From positions 1 to 39,211 of the forward strand of contig JAVBQK010000151.1 in assembly GCA_031549105.1 (NCBI GenBank): DNA of 39,211 nt, written 5' to 3'. Origin of the DNA: Avichristensenella sp031549105. Its GTDB lineage: Bacteria > Bacillota > Clostridia > Christensenellales > Aristaeellaceae. A program made the position numbers and the translations under genes. The notes beneath the pieces are model-generated. The model had not been told where the DNA came from, did not search any database, and saw only the letters and a program-made list of their open reading frames with translations. This document shows positions 31,126 through 39,211 of this stretch, piece by piece. Position 1 is the stretch's first letter. The number at the start of each line of letters is the position of its first letter.

Positions 31126-31876
31126 TGGATTTGACGCGGCGAAGACGCCGATGATACGGGTAGAGAACCTGCACAAGGGGTTTGGGAGCCTGAAGGTGCT
31201 AAAGGGCATCACCGAACAGGTCAGCAAGGGCGAGGTCATCTCGATCATTGGGCCGTCCGGATCGGGCAAGAGCACGTTCCTGCGCTGCCTGAACCTGCTG
31301 GAAATGCCCGACTCGGGCAAGGTGTTCTTTGAGGGCACGGAAATCACCGCCAAGGGCGTGGATGTCAACATTCACCGCCAGCGCATGGGCATGGTGTTCC
31401 AGCTGTTCAACATTTTCCCACACCTGACGGTAAAGGAGAACATCACGCTGGCGCCAGTGATGCTGGGCAAGAAGAGCAAGGCGGAGATGGATAAGCGCGC
31501 CGAGGAGCTGCTCACGCGCGTGGGCCTGCTGGAGAAGGTTAACGAGCACCCGGCCCGGCTGTCCGGCGGGCAGAAGCAGCGCCTTGCAATCGTGCGTGCG
31601 CTGGCGATGGAGCCGGATGTGATGCTGTTTGACGAACCGACGAGCGCGCTGGACCCGGAGATGGTCGGCGAGGTGTTGGATGTCATCAAGGCGCTGGTGA
31701 AGACCGGCATGACCAGCGTGATCGTCACCCACGAAATGGGCTTCGCGCGCGAGATATCCGACCGGGTGCTGTTCATGGATGAAGGCATCATCGCGGAACA
31801 GGGCAAGCCGCAGGACCTCTTCGGCAGCCCCAAGAACCCCAGGACACAAGAATTTTTGAGTAAGGTGTTGTATTGA
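31118..31876 (+). CDS. Amino-acid ABC transporter ATP-binding protein (GlnQ type)
   Basis: The ATPase subunit, 252 aa. Walker A is GPSGSGKST, the Q-loop follows in MGMVFQLFNIFPHLTV, the signature is LSGGQKQRLAIVRAL, Walker B is VMLFDEPTSALDPE and the switch His is in THEMGFA. The start is taken as GTG 31118, inside the permease end, 10 bases after AAGGAGG; ATG 31151 is an alternative that would shorten it by 11 residues. It overlaps the next gene by four bases, or is separated by two if the next gene starts at its ATG. Confidence 0.94.
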   Translation: MANGFDAAKTPMIRVENLHKGFGSLKVLKGITEQVSKGEVISIIGPSGSGKSTFLRCLNLLEMPDSGKVFFEGTEITAKGVDVNIHRQRMGMVFQLFNIFPHLTVKENITLAPVMLGKKSKAEMDKRAEELLTRVGLLEKVNEHPARLSGGQKQRLAIVRALAMEPDVMLFDEPTSALDPEMVGEVLDVIKALVKTGMTSVIVTHEMGFAREISDRVLFMDEGIIAEQGKPQDLFGSPKNPRTQEFLSKVLY

Positions 31877-33336
31877 ATATGAATGATATGAAGAAAAAGG
31901 CCATTGCGGCCGTTGATGAGAACGCGAAGGTTATTCTTGATGTCAGCGACAAGGTGTGGGAATACGCTGAGCTGTCTCTGCTGGAGTACAAGTCGACCGA
32001 GTTGTACTGCAAGGTTCTCAAGGACCTGGGCTTTGAAGTGACTGAGAAGCTGGCCGGGATCGACACGGCGTTCTGCGGCACCTATGGGCACGGGAAGCCG
32101 GTTATCGGCATCCTTGCCGAGTACGACGCGCTGTCCGGTCTCTCGCAGGTAGGCTGCGGCACCAAGCGCGAGGAGCTGGTTGCCGGTGGTGCGGGGCATG
32201 GTTGCGGTCACCATATGCTGGGCGCGGGTTCGCTCGGCGCGGCCATCGCCGTCAAGAAGTACCTAGAGCAGACGGGCAAGGAGGGCACCGTGATCTTCTA
32301 TGGCTGCCCGGGCGAAGAAGGCGGCGCGGGCAAGGCATTCATGGCGCGCGACAACATGTGGGAGAGCCTGGACGCGGCGCTCACTTGGCACCCGAGCGAC
32401 TCAAACGAAGTCACCAGCGGTACGTGCAACTCTTGCATTCAGAAGGAATACAAGTTCACCGGCATCGCGTCGCACGCGGCGGGCGACCCGCACCTGGGGC
32501 GCTCGGGCCTTGACGCGGTGGAGCTGATGAACATCGGCGTGCAGTTCCTGCGCGAGCACATGCCCACCACGGCCCGCATTCATTATGCGATCACCGACGG
32601 AGGCGGAAACTCCCCCAATGTCGTGCAGCCTTACGCGCAGGTGCTCTACATGGTGCGCGACATCAAGGTGAAGGACGCGCTGGCGCTGCAGGCGCGCGTG
32701 GACAAGATCGCTGAGGCGGCCGCGATGATGACGGATACCAAACTATCCGTGCGCTTCATCGACGGCACGGCCAATACGGTGCCCAACTTCACGCTGGAAA
32801 AACAGCTGTACAAGAACTTTGAGGAGATCGGCGTACCCTCATACACGGAAGAGGAGCTTGCCTACGCAAAGGCGCTGGTGGACACCTACGAAAACCCGTC
32901 GACCCGCCTGCCGGGCTTCGCGGCCGAGGAGAGCGAGGAGATCGCCGAGTATGTTTACGAGAAGACCAACGGCGGCACAGCCGTGATAAACGACTTCCTG
33001 ATGCCGTACCTGCCGTCGCTGAAGTTCCGCTTTGGCTCCACGGATGTGGGCGATGTCAGTTGGCAGACGCCGACCGCGCAGATCCGCACCGCGACGTATC
33101 CTTCGCGCAGCCCGGGCCATTCGTGGCAGCATGTATCCTGCGGCGTATCGTCCATTGGCCACAAGGCCACGCTGCTGGCCAGCAAGGTGCTGGCGGCTAC
33201 GGCGATAGATTTGCTGGAAAATCCGGAAATCATTGCGGAGGCGAAGGTAGAGTTTGCAAAGAAGGCCGCGGATGGTTACCAGTGCCCCATCCCGCCGGAC
33301 GCTGTGCCTACGGCTGTTGGGGACAAGATGGCCTAA
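31873..33336 (+). CDS. AbgB-like M20 amidohydrolase
   Basis: A cytoplasmic dinuclear metallohydrolase of 487 aa, closest in pattern to AbgB, the p-aminobenzoyl-glutamate hydrolase subunit. Metal and catalytic segments are GHGCGHHMLGAG, the catalytic Glu in GCPGEEGGAGKAFMA and ALTWHPSD; near the C-terminus RSPGHSWQHVSCG fits this subgroup. In E. coli AbgB pairs with AbgA; no AbgA-like gene is seen here, but single-subunit relatives are common. The start may be TTG 31873 (overlap with the ATPase stop, AAGGTG 5 bases ahead) or ATG 31879. As last gene of the ABC operon it probably acts on the imported compound. Confidence 0.88.
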   Translation: MNMNDMKKKAIAAVDENAKVILDVSDKVWEYAELSLLEYKSTELYCKVLKDLGFEVTEKLAGIDTAFCGTYGHGKPVIGILAEYDALSGLSQVGCGTKREELVAGGAGHGCGHHMLGAGSLGAAIAVKKYLEQTGKEGTVIFYGCPGEEGGAGKAFMARDNMWESLDAALTWHPSDSNEVTSGTCNSCIQKEYKFTGIASHAAGDPHLGRSGLDAVELMNIGVQFLREHMPTTARIHYAITDGGGNSPNVVQPYAQVLYMVRDIKVKDALALQARVDKIAEAAAMMTDTKLSVRFIDGTANTVPNFTLEKQLYKNFEEIGVPSYTEEELAYAKALVDTYENPSTRLPGFAAEESEEIAEYVYEKTNGGTAVINDFLMPYLPSLKFRFGSTDVGDVSWQTPTAQIRTATYPSRSPGHSWQHVSCGVSSIGHKATLLASKVLAATAIDLLENPEIIAEAKVEFAKKAADGYQCPIPPDAVPTAVGDKMA

Positions 33337-33360
33337 CGATGTAACCTATACCGCGTATTA

Positions 33361-33413
33361 GAAGGGCCTTATCCCGTGTATTGCCGCGATAGCGGCGCGG
33401 GAGAAGGCCCTTC
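33361..33413 (+). terminator. Stem-loop terminating the ABC/AbgB operon
   Basis: GAAGGGCCTT (33361-33370) pairs with AAGGCCCTTC (33404-33413), extended inward by TCCCG/CGGGA. A short TTTT occurs 8 bases later, so termination efficiency is uncertain. Confidence 0.65.
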
Positions 33414-33778
33414 CGGTGACTTTTGAGGCCTTCATTTGGTGTCTATACATTGTCACTGTACGTTACACATTTCCGGAGAAATGCCAGGATAGAATCGGAT
33501 CCGAAAAGAATGTGTAACCATAGGTGCAAAAAAGTAAGATTTTTCGCGGGGAAAGCCATATAATAATTTTGGTGAAATGAGAAAGCACGAAAAACGCCGG
33601 AAACAAAATAGTAGGAAGATTAACAGAAAAGCGGGCATGCTATGGGCAGGAATGGAGACTGAGGCGCAAATTGTGATCATTCGAAGAACGGATGACGCGA
33701 GAAACGCCAAAAAGAACCGTTACATCGACCTGGGAAAAGAATTCTCACCATGAAATACAAAGAAAGCCTTCTGACGTA
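33414..33778. other. AT-richer intergenic region without a gene
   Basis: This stretch is visibly richer in A and T than its surroundings and shows no gene with a credible start. It holds GTTACACAT (33462-33470) inverted as ATGTGTAAC (33510-33518), which bracket TCGGATCCGA (33496-33505). It may carry regulatory sites for the signalling operon, a small RNA or gene remnants; I cannot tell which. Confidence 0.5.
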
Positions 33779-33807
33779 TTGACAGGCAACTTTTTATGAC
33801 GTAATAT
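33779..33807 (+). promoter_or_regulatory. Predicted sigma-A promoter of the HD-GYP/kinase operon
   Basis: A perfect -35 TTGACA (33779-33784), 17-base spacer, TAATAT (33802-33807). The first gene begins 59 bases later. Confidence 0.72.
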
Positions 33808-33866
33808 TGTGATGGCGTTCATATAATGGCAGTTGCTGGTAGCGCCGCCAGGGCAGGAGGCAGCAT

Positions 33867-34943
33867 ATGAACCGGAAATCCATCCTGATTGTGGATGATA
33901 TGGAGATTAACCGCGCGATTCTTTCTGAATTGTTTGCGCGTGATTATCATGTTTTTGAGGCGGAAAACGGCGTGGAAGCGCTGCGCATCATCGAGGAGCA
34001 TCGCGAAGATATCGCCATCATGCTGCTGGACGTTGTGATGCCCATAATGGACGGTTACGGCGTCATGGAAGCGATGCGGGCGCATGGCTATCTCTCGCGC
34101 ATTCCGGTCATCATCATCACGTCGCTTGATTCGCATAAGGATGAGGCGCGCCTGTTTGATATGGGCGCATCCGATCTGATCATGAAGCCGTTTAATCCGC
34201 TGGCGATCACCAAGCGGGTCATGAACGTTACAGAGCAGTATCAGTACCGCAACCATCTTGAGCAGCTGGTGCAGGAGCAGGCTGAGCGGCTGGAGAAATC
34301 CAACGAGGCGATGATCGACACGCTGGGCGCGATCATCGAGTACCGCAGCATGGAGACGGGCCTGCATATCGCCCGAATCCGCGGCCTGACGAAGATCCTT
34401 TTGACCGAAGTGGCAAAGCAGTGTCCCGAATACGGCCTCAACGAGCGGCAGATCCAGCTGATCTCAAGCGCCTCGGCGATGCATGATATCGGCAAGATCG
34501 TCATCCCCGATGCGGTGCTCAACAAGCCGGGCCGCCTCACGCCGGAGGAGTTCGAGATCATCAAAACCCACACCACAAGCGGCAGCGAGATTCTGGAGCG
34601 GTTTGACCGCATACACCGCGAGGAATACTTTATCTACGCGACGACCATCTGTCGCCACCATCATGAGCGGTGGGATGGCAGGGGCTATCCGGATCACCTC
34701 AAGGGAGAGGAGATTCCTGTCAGCGCGCAGGCGGTTGGCATTGCCGACTGCTACGATGCCCTTACAACGCAGCGCGTGTACAAGCCGGCGCTGGCGCATG
34801 AAACCGCCATCTCCATGATCATTGGCGGCGAGTGCGGCCAGTTCTCCCCCAAAATGCTCAAGTGCTTCTCCGCCGTTGCGCCGGCGATCGCGAAACTTGC
34901 CAAGGCGTATGCCGATGAAGAGGCTGCCGCCCGCGAGCGTTGA
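33867..34943 (+). CDS. Response regulator with HD-GYP phosphodiesterase domain
   Basis: A 358-aa two-component output protein predicted to hydrolyse cyclic di-GMP. The receiver domain (about 5-125) has acidic residues VDD, phospho-acceptor Asp55 in LLDVVMPIMDG and Lys in MKPFNP. A helical linker (about 126-150) leads to the HD-GYP domain: HDIGK (His206-Asp207), the paired His of CRHHHERWDG and the name motif GRGYP, with LKGEEIP after it. All catalytic motifs are present, so activity is likely. GCAGGAGG precedes ATG 33867. A hybrid kinase gene follows after 6 bases and probably shares its phosphorelay. Confidence 0.94.
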   Translation: MNRKSILIVDDMEINRAILSELFARDYHVFEAENGVEALRIIEEHREDIAIMLLDVVMPIMDGYGVMEAMRAHGYLSRIPVIIITSLDSHKDEARLFDMGASDLIMKPFNPLAITKRVMNVTEQYQYRNHLEQLVQEQAERLEKSNEAMIDTLGAIIEYRSMETGLHIARIRGLTKILLTEVAKQCPEYGLNERQIQLISSASAMHDIGKIVIPDAVLNKPGRLTPEEFEIIKTHTTSGSEILERFDRIHREEYFIYATTICRHHHERWDGRGYPDHLKGEEIPVSAQAVGIADCYDALTTQRVYKPALAHETAISMIIGGECGQFSPKMLKCFSAVAPAIAKLAKAYADEEAAARER

Positions 34944-34949
34944 TGATCA

Positions 34950-36854
34950 ATGGTACAAGATGAGCGAAAACAGACGAATAATGGCGTAAGCATGCGCGAT
35001 GGCTGGGTGAAAGCCGCTGTCGCGCTTTGTTGCGTGATTGCCCTTTTGGCGTGGGCGCTGCTTTCCTTGATCGGCGGTATCCAGGGCGCGCAGGAGGAGC
35101 TGCACGCCTACCTTGCCGGAGAGACCGGCGCATCCACGGCTGCGGCGCTGGAGACTTCCTTGTCGCAGACGGGGACCAATGTCACCATTGCGCTAATCGT
35201 TGCGGGGGTGTTGCTGCTGGTGGCTGCGGCGTTGCTGCTTCGCCAGCGGATGAACCGTGAGTACCGCCGCAATACCAGACAGGTATACTACCGCGATCAG
35301 CTTTTTCAGCTGATGAGCAAGCACATCGACGACGCGTTTTTGTTCCTGTCCGGCACGGGCCGGTGCGAGTATGTCAGCGCCAATGTGGAAAGGGTGCTGG
35401 GGATTGCGCCCGCGGCGTTTGAGGGCGCGCAGGAGTGGGATGCGCTGTCCTACCTGGGCAATGAAATCGAAGTAAACATTAAGGGCTTCTGTGAATCCGG
35501 CAGCAAGCAGCCGTTTGTGCAGAGCTTTGATTGGAAACACCGCGCCAATGCCGAGACACGGGCACTGCTGCTGTGTTGTTATCCCATCTCCCCGGCGGAT
35601 GGCAGCCATCACTATGTCGTGATGCTGTCCGACCGTACGGTGGAGCGCAACGCGCAGCGCCTGATGCGCAGCGCGATGAAGGCGGCGGAGGCGGCAAGCG
35701 AGACAAAGACCCGCTTCCTCTCCAGCATGAGCCATGAGATCAGGACGCCGCTGAACGCCGTCATCGGCATGACGCGCATCGCGCTGGGGGCGGAAGGTGA
35801 CTTGGTGCGCATCATCGACTGCCTGCACAAGATCGATGGATCATCCCGCCATCTGCTGGAGCTGATCAACGACGTGCTGGATATGTCGCGCATTGAGAGC
35901 GGCACCACCACCATCGCCAGCGAACCTTTCTCGCTGACCACGCTGTTGGGTGACCTGATGGTGATGCAGCGCACGCCTGCCGAGGCGAAGGATGTCGCGT
36001 TGATCCTAAGCGAAGGCACATTTGACAGCGACTGGCTGGTCGGAGACTTTCTCCGCGTCAATCAGGTGCTGATCAACATCATCGGCAACGCGATCAAGTT
36101 CACGCCCCCGGGCGGTTCGGTCCGCTTGGCCGTGGAGCAGACCCGCCGGAGCGACAATGCGCTGTGGATTCGCTTCACCATCACCGACACGGGCATCGGC
36201 ATGCCCGAGGAGTTCCTGCCCAAGCTGTTTGAAGCGTTCACCCAGGCGCAGACCGGCGCAGAGGCGGTGCAGTATGGCGGCACGGGGCTTGGCATGTCGA
36301 TCACCAAGAACCTGGTGACGCTGATGAATGGCACCATCAATGTGCGCAGCGCGATCGGCGAGGGCACTACCTTCATCGTGGAGATCGCTTTCCCCATCGC
36401 GGACCCCGCCGAGCAGGAGAAGCGCGAGGCGGACGAGAAGCCCGATGAGGCGCAGCTGGCCGGGCTCCGGGTGCTGCTAGCCGAGGACAACCTGCTAAAC
36501 ACCGAGATCATGCTAGCGATGCTGGAGGCGCTAAAGGTGGAGGCGCAGAGCGTAACCGACGGCAAACAAGCCGTGGAAGCATTTGCACGCAGCGCGCCAG
36601 ATTCCTTTGATTGCATCCTGATGGACATCCAAATGCCGGTGATGGATGGACTCGCTGCGACGCGGACGATCCGCGAAATGAAGCGGATGGATGCGCAGCG
36701 CATCCCGATCATTGCCATCACTGCCAACGCATTCCGCGAAGACGTAACCCGGTCGCTGGATAGCGGCATGAACGACCACATTTCCAAGCCCGTTGACCCG
36801 AAAAACCTGGCCACCGTGATGGCACGGGTGATGCAGCGGCACGGGCGGCGATAA
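34950..36854 (+). CDS. Hybrid sensor histidine kinase
   Basis: A membrane sensor kinase of 634 aa. Two membrane segments (about 22-44 and 77-97) flank a short outer loop of about 30 residues. Next come a PAS-like region (about 108-230), the dimerisation domain with SSMSHEIRTPLNAVIG (His262), the ATPase domain (NAIKFTPPGG, DTGIGM, GGTGLGM) and a C-terminal receiver (AEDNLLN, Asp559 in LMDIQMPVMDG, SKPVDP). The tiny outer loop suggests sensing in the membrane or by the PAS region. The ribosome binding site is weak at ATG 34950; translation may be coupled to the HD-GYP gene. Confidence 0.94.
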   Translation: MVQDERKQTNNGVSMRDGWVKAAVALCCVIALLAWALLSLIGGIQGAQEELHAYLAGETGASTAAALETSLSQTGTNVTIALIVAGVLLLVAAALLLRQRMNREYRRNTRQVYYRDQLFQLMSKHIDDAFLFLSGTGRCEYVSANVERVLGIAPAAFEGAQEWDALSYLGNEIEVNIKGFCESGSKQPFVQSFDWKHRANAETRALLLCCYPISPADGSHHYVVMLSDRTVERNAQRLMRSAMKAAEAASETKTRFLSSMSHEIRTPLNAVIGMTRIALGAEGDLVRIIDCLHKIDGSSRHLLELINDVLDMSRIESGTTTIASEPFSLTTLLGDLMVMQRTPAEAKDVALILSEGTFDSDWLVGDFLRVNQVLINIIGNAIKFTPPGGSVRLAVEQTRRSDNALWIRFTITDTGIGMPEEFLPKLFEAFTQAQTGAEAVQYGGTGLGMSITKNLVTLMNGTINVRSAIGEGTTFIVEIAFPIADPAEQEKREADEKPDEAQLAGLRVLLAEDNLLNTEIMLAMLEALKVEAQSVTDGKQAVEAFARSAPDSFDCILMDIQMPVMDGLAATRTIREMKRMDAQRIPIIAITANAFREDVTRSLDSGMNDHISKPVDPKNLATVMARVMQRHGRR

Positions 36855-36884
36855 GACGAGCGCATAGCGCGGGAGGTACAGCAC

Positions 36885-37652
36885 ATGGTTTTAGGGGCAC
36901 AGGGGTATACGATTCGCACCTACATGCAGAATGAACGAGACATCCGCCGCAGCCTTGCGCAGGTTGCGCAGATCGGGTACAAGACGGTGCAGATCTCTGC
37001 GATCGGCCCGATTGATCCCAAGACGCTTCGCGCCATCTGTGACGACAACGGCCTGAAAATTGTCCTGACGCATACGGCGGAGCCGCGTCTCCTGGGCGAT
37101 CTGGACGCGGTGATTCGGGAGCATGAGATTCTGGGCGCGCCGTACATTGGCCTTGGTGCGATGTCGGAACGGTACCGGAATCTGCCGGAATGGACCGGTT
37201 ATTTCATTGAGGATTTCCTGCCGATCGCCCAGAAGATTCGGGATGCCGGCATGCGGTTCATGTATCACAACCACAACTTGGAGTTTGAGCGCTTCCCGGA
37301 TGGAAGCCTGAAGATCGACGCGCTGCTGGAAGGGTTCCCGGCGGAGCTGATGGGCATTACACTGGATACGTATTGGCTCCAGGCCGCGGGATGCGACATA
37401 ATCCACTGGATTGAGAAACTGAAGGACCGCATCCCGTGCGTGCACCTCAAGGACATGGCGGTCAAGGGGATGGAGATCCGTATGGCGGCCGTGGGGGAGG
37501 GGAACCTGAACTTCAAAGCAATCCTGGAGACGCTGGAGCGGCTTGGCTCTACCGAGTACCTGCTGGTGGAACAGGATAACTGCTACGACGAAAGCCCGTT
37601 TGATTGCCTGAAAAAGAGCTACGACAACCTGGTCCGGCTGGGATACCGCTAA
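36885..37652 (+). CDS. Sugar phosphate isomerase/epimerase-like TIM-barrel protein
   Basis: A cytoplasmic protein of 255 aa of the xylose isomerase-like (AP endonuclease 2) superfamily, which includes sugar epimerases and inosose-processing enzymes. Metal-site segments are MYHNHNLEFER, GITLDTYWLQAAG, CVHLKDM and AVGEGNLNF, with the last ligand in LLVEQDNC. The exact substrate is not readable. GGGAGG precedes ATG 36885, 30 bases after the kinase stop, with no clear promoter between, so it may be co-transcribed. Two oxidoreductase genes follow directly. Confidence 0.88.
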   Translation: MVLGAQGYTIRTYMQNERDIRRSLAQVAQIGYKTVQISAIGPIDPKTLRAICDDNGLKIVLTHTAEPRLLGDLDAVIREHEILGAPYIGLGAMSERYRNLPEWTGYFIEDFLPIAQKIRDAGMRFMYHNHNLEFERFPDGSLKIDALLEGFPAELMGITLDTYWLQAAGCDIIHWIEKLKDRIPCVHLKDMAVKGMEIRMAAVGEGNLNFKAILETLERLGSTEYLLVEQDNCYDESPFDCLKKSYDNLVRLGYR

Positions 37653-37663
37653 GGAGGAAGACG

Positions 37664-38824
37664 ATGAACAAGGTAAAACTGGGCATCATCGGCATTGGAA
37701 ACATCGGATCGTCCCATGTGCTGCGCGTGCTGAACGGCGAGACGCCGGAGGTAGAATTGGCCGCAGTGGCCGACCGCGACGCGAGCCGCCTTGAGTGGAC
37801 CAAGGAGCGCGCGCCTGAAGGGGTACGCCTGTTTGCCGAGGGCATGGAACTGATTGAGAGCGGCGTCTGCGACGCGGTGCTCATTTCTGTGCCGCATTAC
37901 CAGCACCCCGAACTGGCAATTGCCGCCTTTGCGCATGGGCAGCACGTGCTCTGCGAGAAACCCGCGGGCGTCTATACCAAGCAGGTACGTGAGATGAACG
38001 AGGCGGCCGGAAAGAGCGGCCTGGTCTTCTCCATGATGTTCAACCAGCGCACCAACTCGCTCTACCGCAAGATGCACGATATGATCGCGTCGGGCGAGCT
38101 AGGCGCGATACGGCGTGTGAACTGGATCATTACCGACTGGTTCCGCACGCAGTTCTACTATGATTCCGGTGCGTGGCGTGCCACGTGGAATGGTGAGGGC
38201 GGCGGCGTGCTGCTCAACCAGTGCCCGCACAATCTGGACCTGCTGCAATGGATTTGCGGCATGCCCTCGCGCGTGACCGCGTTCTGCAACGAAGGAAAGT
38301 GGCATGACATTGAGGTGGAAGACGATGTCACCGCCTATCTGGAGTATCCGGGCGGCGCGACGGGTGTGTTCATCACCAGCACCGGCGATACCCCCGGCAC
38401 CAACCGGTTTGAGGTCAGCTGCGACGCGGGCAAGCTCGTCTGCGAGGACGGCATTCTGACGCTGCACAAGACCGATGTTGGCGTGGAAGAGTTCCTCAGG
38501 AGCTCCAAGGAGAGCTTTGCAAAGCCCGCATGCACCGTATCCCAAGTGGAGACGGACGGCGCGAATGAGCAGCACACGGGCATCCTCAACTCGTTTGCGG
38601 CGACGATCCTGCACGGCGCGCCGATGATCGCGCCGGGCGAAGAAGGCATATTCGGCCTGACGCTGTCCAACGCGATGCACCTGTCTTCGTGGCTGAACAG
38701 GCCGGTGGAGGTGCCGCTGGATGAGGATCTGTTCCTTGCGGAGCTGAACAAGCGGCGCGCCGCCTCGCGCGTGAAAACCGGGGAGAGCGTCTACGTTGAT
38801 ACGGAGGGCAGCTATGGCCGTTGA
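37664..38824 (+). CDS. Gfo/Idh/MocA family oxidoreductase
   Basis: An NAD(P)-dependent sugar or polyol dehydrogenase of 386 aa. The Rossmann fingerprint is GIIGIGNIGSSH at the N-terminus, followed by the family Lys motif CEKPAG and the C-terminal-domain catalytic segment NQCPHNLDLLQWICG. The start at ATG 37664 has AAGGAGGAAG ahead; in-frame codons further upstream lie within the isomerase gene. Its neighbours are a TIM-barrel isomerase and another Gfo/Idh/MocA protein, a common arrangement in inositol or rare-sugar catabolism; the substrate is unknown. Confidence 0.93.
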   Translation: MNKVKLGIIGIGNIGSSHVLRVLNGETPEVELAAVADRDASRLEWTKERAPEGVRLFAEGMELIESGVCDAVLISVPHYQHPELAIAAFAHGQHVLCEKPAGVYTKQVREMNEAAGKSGLVFSMMFNQRTNSLYRKMHDMIASGELGAIRRVNWIITDWFRTQFYYDSGAWRATWNGEGGGVLLNQCPHNLDLLQWICGMPSRVTAFCNEGKWHDIEVEDDVTAYLEYPGGATGVFITSTGDTPGTNRFEVSCDAGKLVCEDGILTLHKTDVGVEEFLRSSKESFAKPACTVSQVETDGANEQHTGILNSFAATILHGAPMIAPGEEGIFGLTLSNAMHLSSWLNRPVEVPLDEDLFLAELNKRRAASRVKTGESVYVDTEGSYGR

Positions 38825-39211
38825 GGGAATGAATTACGCGCCCAAGGGAAAGCCGCAGCCGGTCGTTGCGCCGGGCGAGTTCGTCATCGCGGCGGTGGCG
38901 CTGGATCACGGGCATGTATATGGCATGTGCAACGGCCTGACAGAGGCCGGGGCAACGCTGAAATGGGTATATGATCCCGACCCGAAGAAGGTGGAGACGT
39001 TCCTGAAGGCGTTTCCGCAGGCCAAGGCCGCGAGCAGCGAGGCGGAAGTGCTGAGTGATCCCGAGGTGAAACTGGTTGCCTCGGCGGCAGTCACCAGCGA
39101 GCGCTGCCCACTGGGCCTGCGCGTGATGGATGCCGGAAAGGATTACTTCACCGACAAGGCTCCGCTGACGACGCTTGAGCAGCTTGATGCCGCGAAGGAA
39201 AAGGTGAGGAC
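38814..39211 (+). CDS. Gfo/Idh/MocA-type oxidoreductase, 3' end outside window
   Basis: The first 132 codons of a gene running off the window. The protein starts MAVEGMNYAPKGKPQPVV and then shows a Rossmann-like segment (VIAAVALDHGHVYGMCNGL), WVYDPDPKKVETFLKAFP, and DKAPLTTLEQLD, where the family EKP position is DKA, so the catalytic Lys is kept. The ATG at 38814 overlaps the preceding gene by 11 bases with GGAGGG ahead. Membership rests on the N-terminal domain only. Confidence 0.82.
   Translation, partial: MAVEGMNYAPKGKPQPVVAPGEFVIAAVALDHGHVYGMCNGLTEAGATLKWVYDPDPKKVETFLKAFPQAKAASSEAEVLSDPEVKLVASAAVTSERCPLGLRVMDAGKDYFTDKAPLTTLEQLDAAKEKVR

Noticed and set aside
33453..33710. 85-codon minus-strand frame with hydrophobic residues
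   Set aside because: Needs a TTG start without ribosome binding site in an AT-rich gap; Phe/Ile-rich content follows from base composition. Not listed as a gene, though a degenerate remnant cannot be excluded.

Overview
The window reads as chromosome of a fairly GC-rich anaerobic Bacillota (Clostridia). Strong AGGAGG-type ribosome binding sites, frequent GTG and TTG starts, sigma-A-like promoters, a Bacillota-style maf-mreBCD-mrdA-minD-rodA cluster, a YerB-like DUF3048 protein and signal peptides of the MKK-(LAL)n-AEA style all fit. A Christensenellales/Oscillospirales-type gut bacterium is my best guess, but that is inference from gene style; no rRNA or marker phylogeny is available. I saw no tRNA, rRNA, CRISPR array, transposase or prophage gene.

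Layout. 1-1.7 kb: dnaX (minus) ending at a mosaic hairpin repeat (copy A). 1.8-4.8 kb: a DUF3887-alpha/beta hydrolase lipoprotein and a VanY-type D,D-carboxypeptidase closed by a terminator, then an unrecognised protein with a Cys-rich C-terminus, then repeat copy B. 5.0-12.9 kb: a glycan locus read leftward (solute-binding protein, two CUT1 permeases, a sulfatase without signal peptide, a GH112 phosphorylase) with a divergent AraC-type regulator. Repeat copy C separates it from a leftward hxlR-patatin pair. 14.6-17.3 kb: a copper P-type ATPase fused in frame to a CopZ-like domain that has its own internal ribosome binding site. 17.4-17.6 kb: a 164-bp palindromic element. 17.6-21.3 kb: a DUF3048 protein convergent with rho, whose product has a disordered insert of about 350 residues. 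21.3-29.4 kb: maf and a tightly coupled cell-elongation operon (mreB, mreC, mreD, PBP2, minD without minC, rodA). 29.5-33.3 kb: a polar amino-acid ABC transporter followed by an AbgB-like M20 hydrolase; its promoter overlaps the terminator of the preceding operon. 33.9-39.2 kb: a response regulator with an HD-GYP domain, a hybrid histidine kinase, then a sugar isomerase/epimerase-like protein and two Gfo/Idh/MocA oxidoreductases, the last cut by the window end.

How the parts work together. The glycan locus suggests import of an intact, possibly sulfated, beta-galactoside, intracellular desulfation and then phosphorolysis to galactose 1-phosphate. The mre cluster builds the lateral wall. The ABC/AbgB operon couples uptake of a small acidic compound or amino acid to amide hydrolysis. 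The HD-GYP/kinase pair looks like a c-di-GMP-lowering signalling module upstream of carbohydrate genes.

Most worth a second look: the intracellular sulfatase plus GH112 locus, the CopA-CopZ double-start gene, the mosaic hairpin repeats at gene 3' ends (one supplying the C-terminus of a patatin), the promoter nested in a terminator hairpin at 29.5 kb, and the Rho disordered domain.
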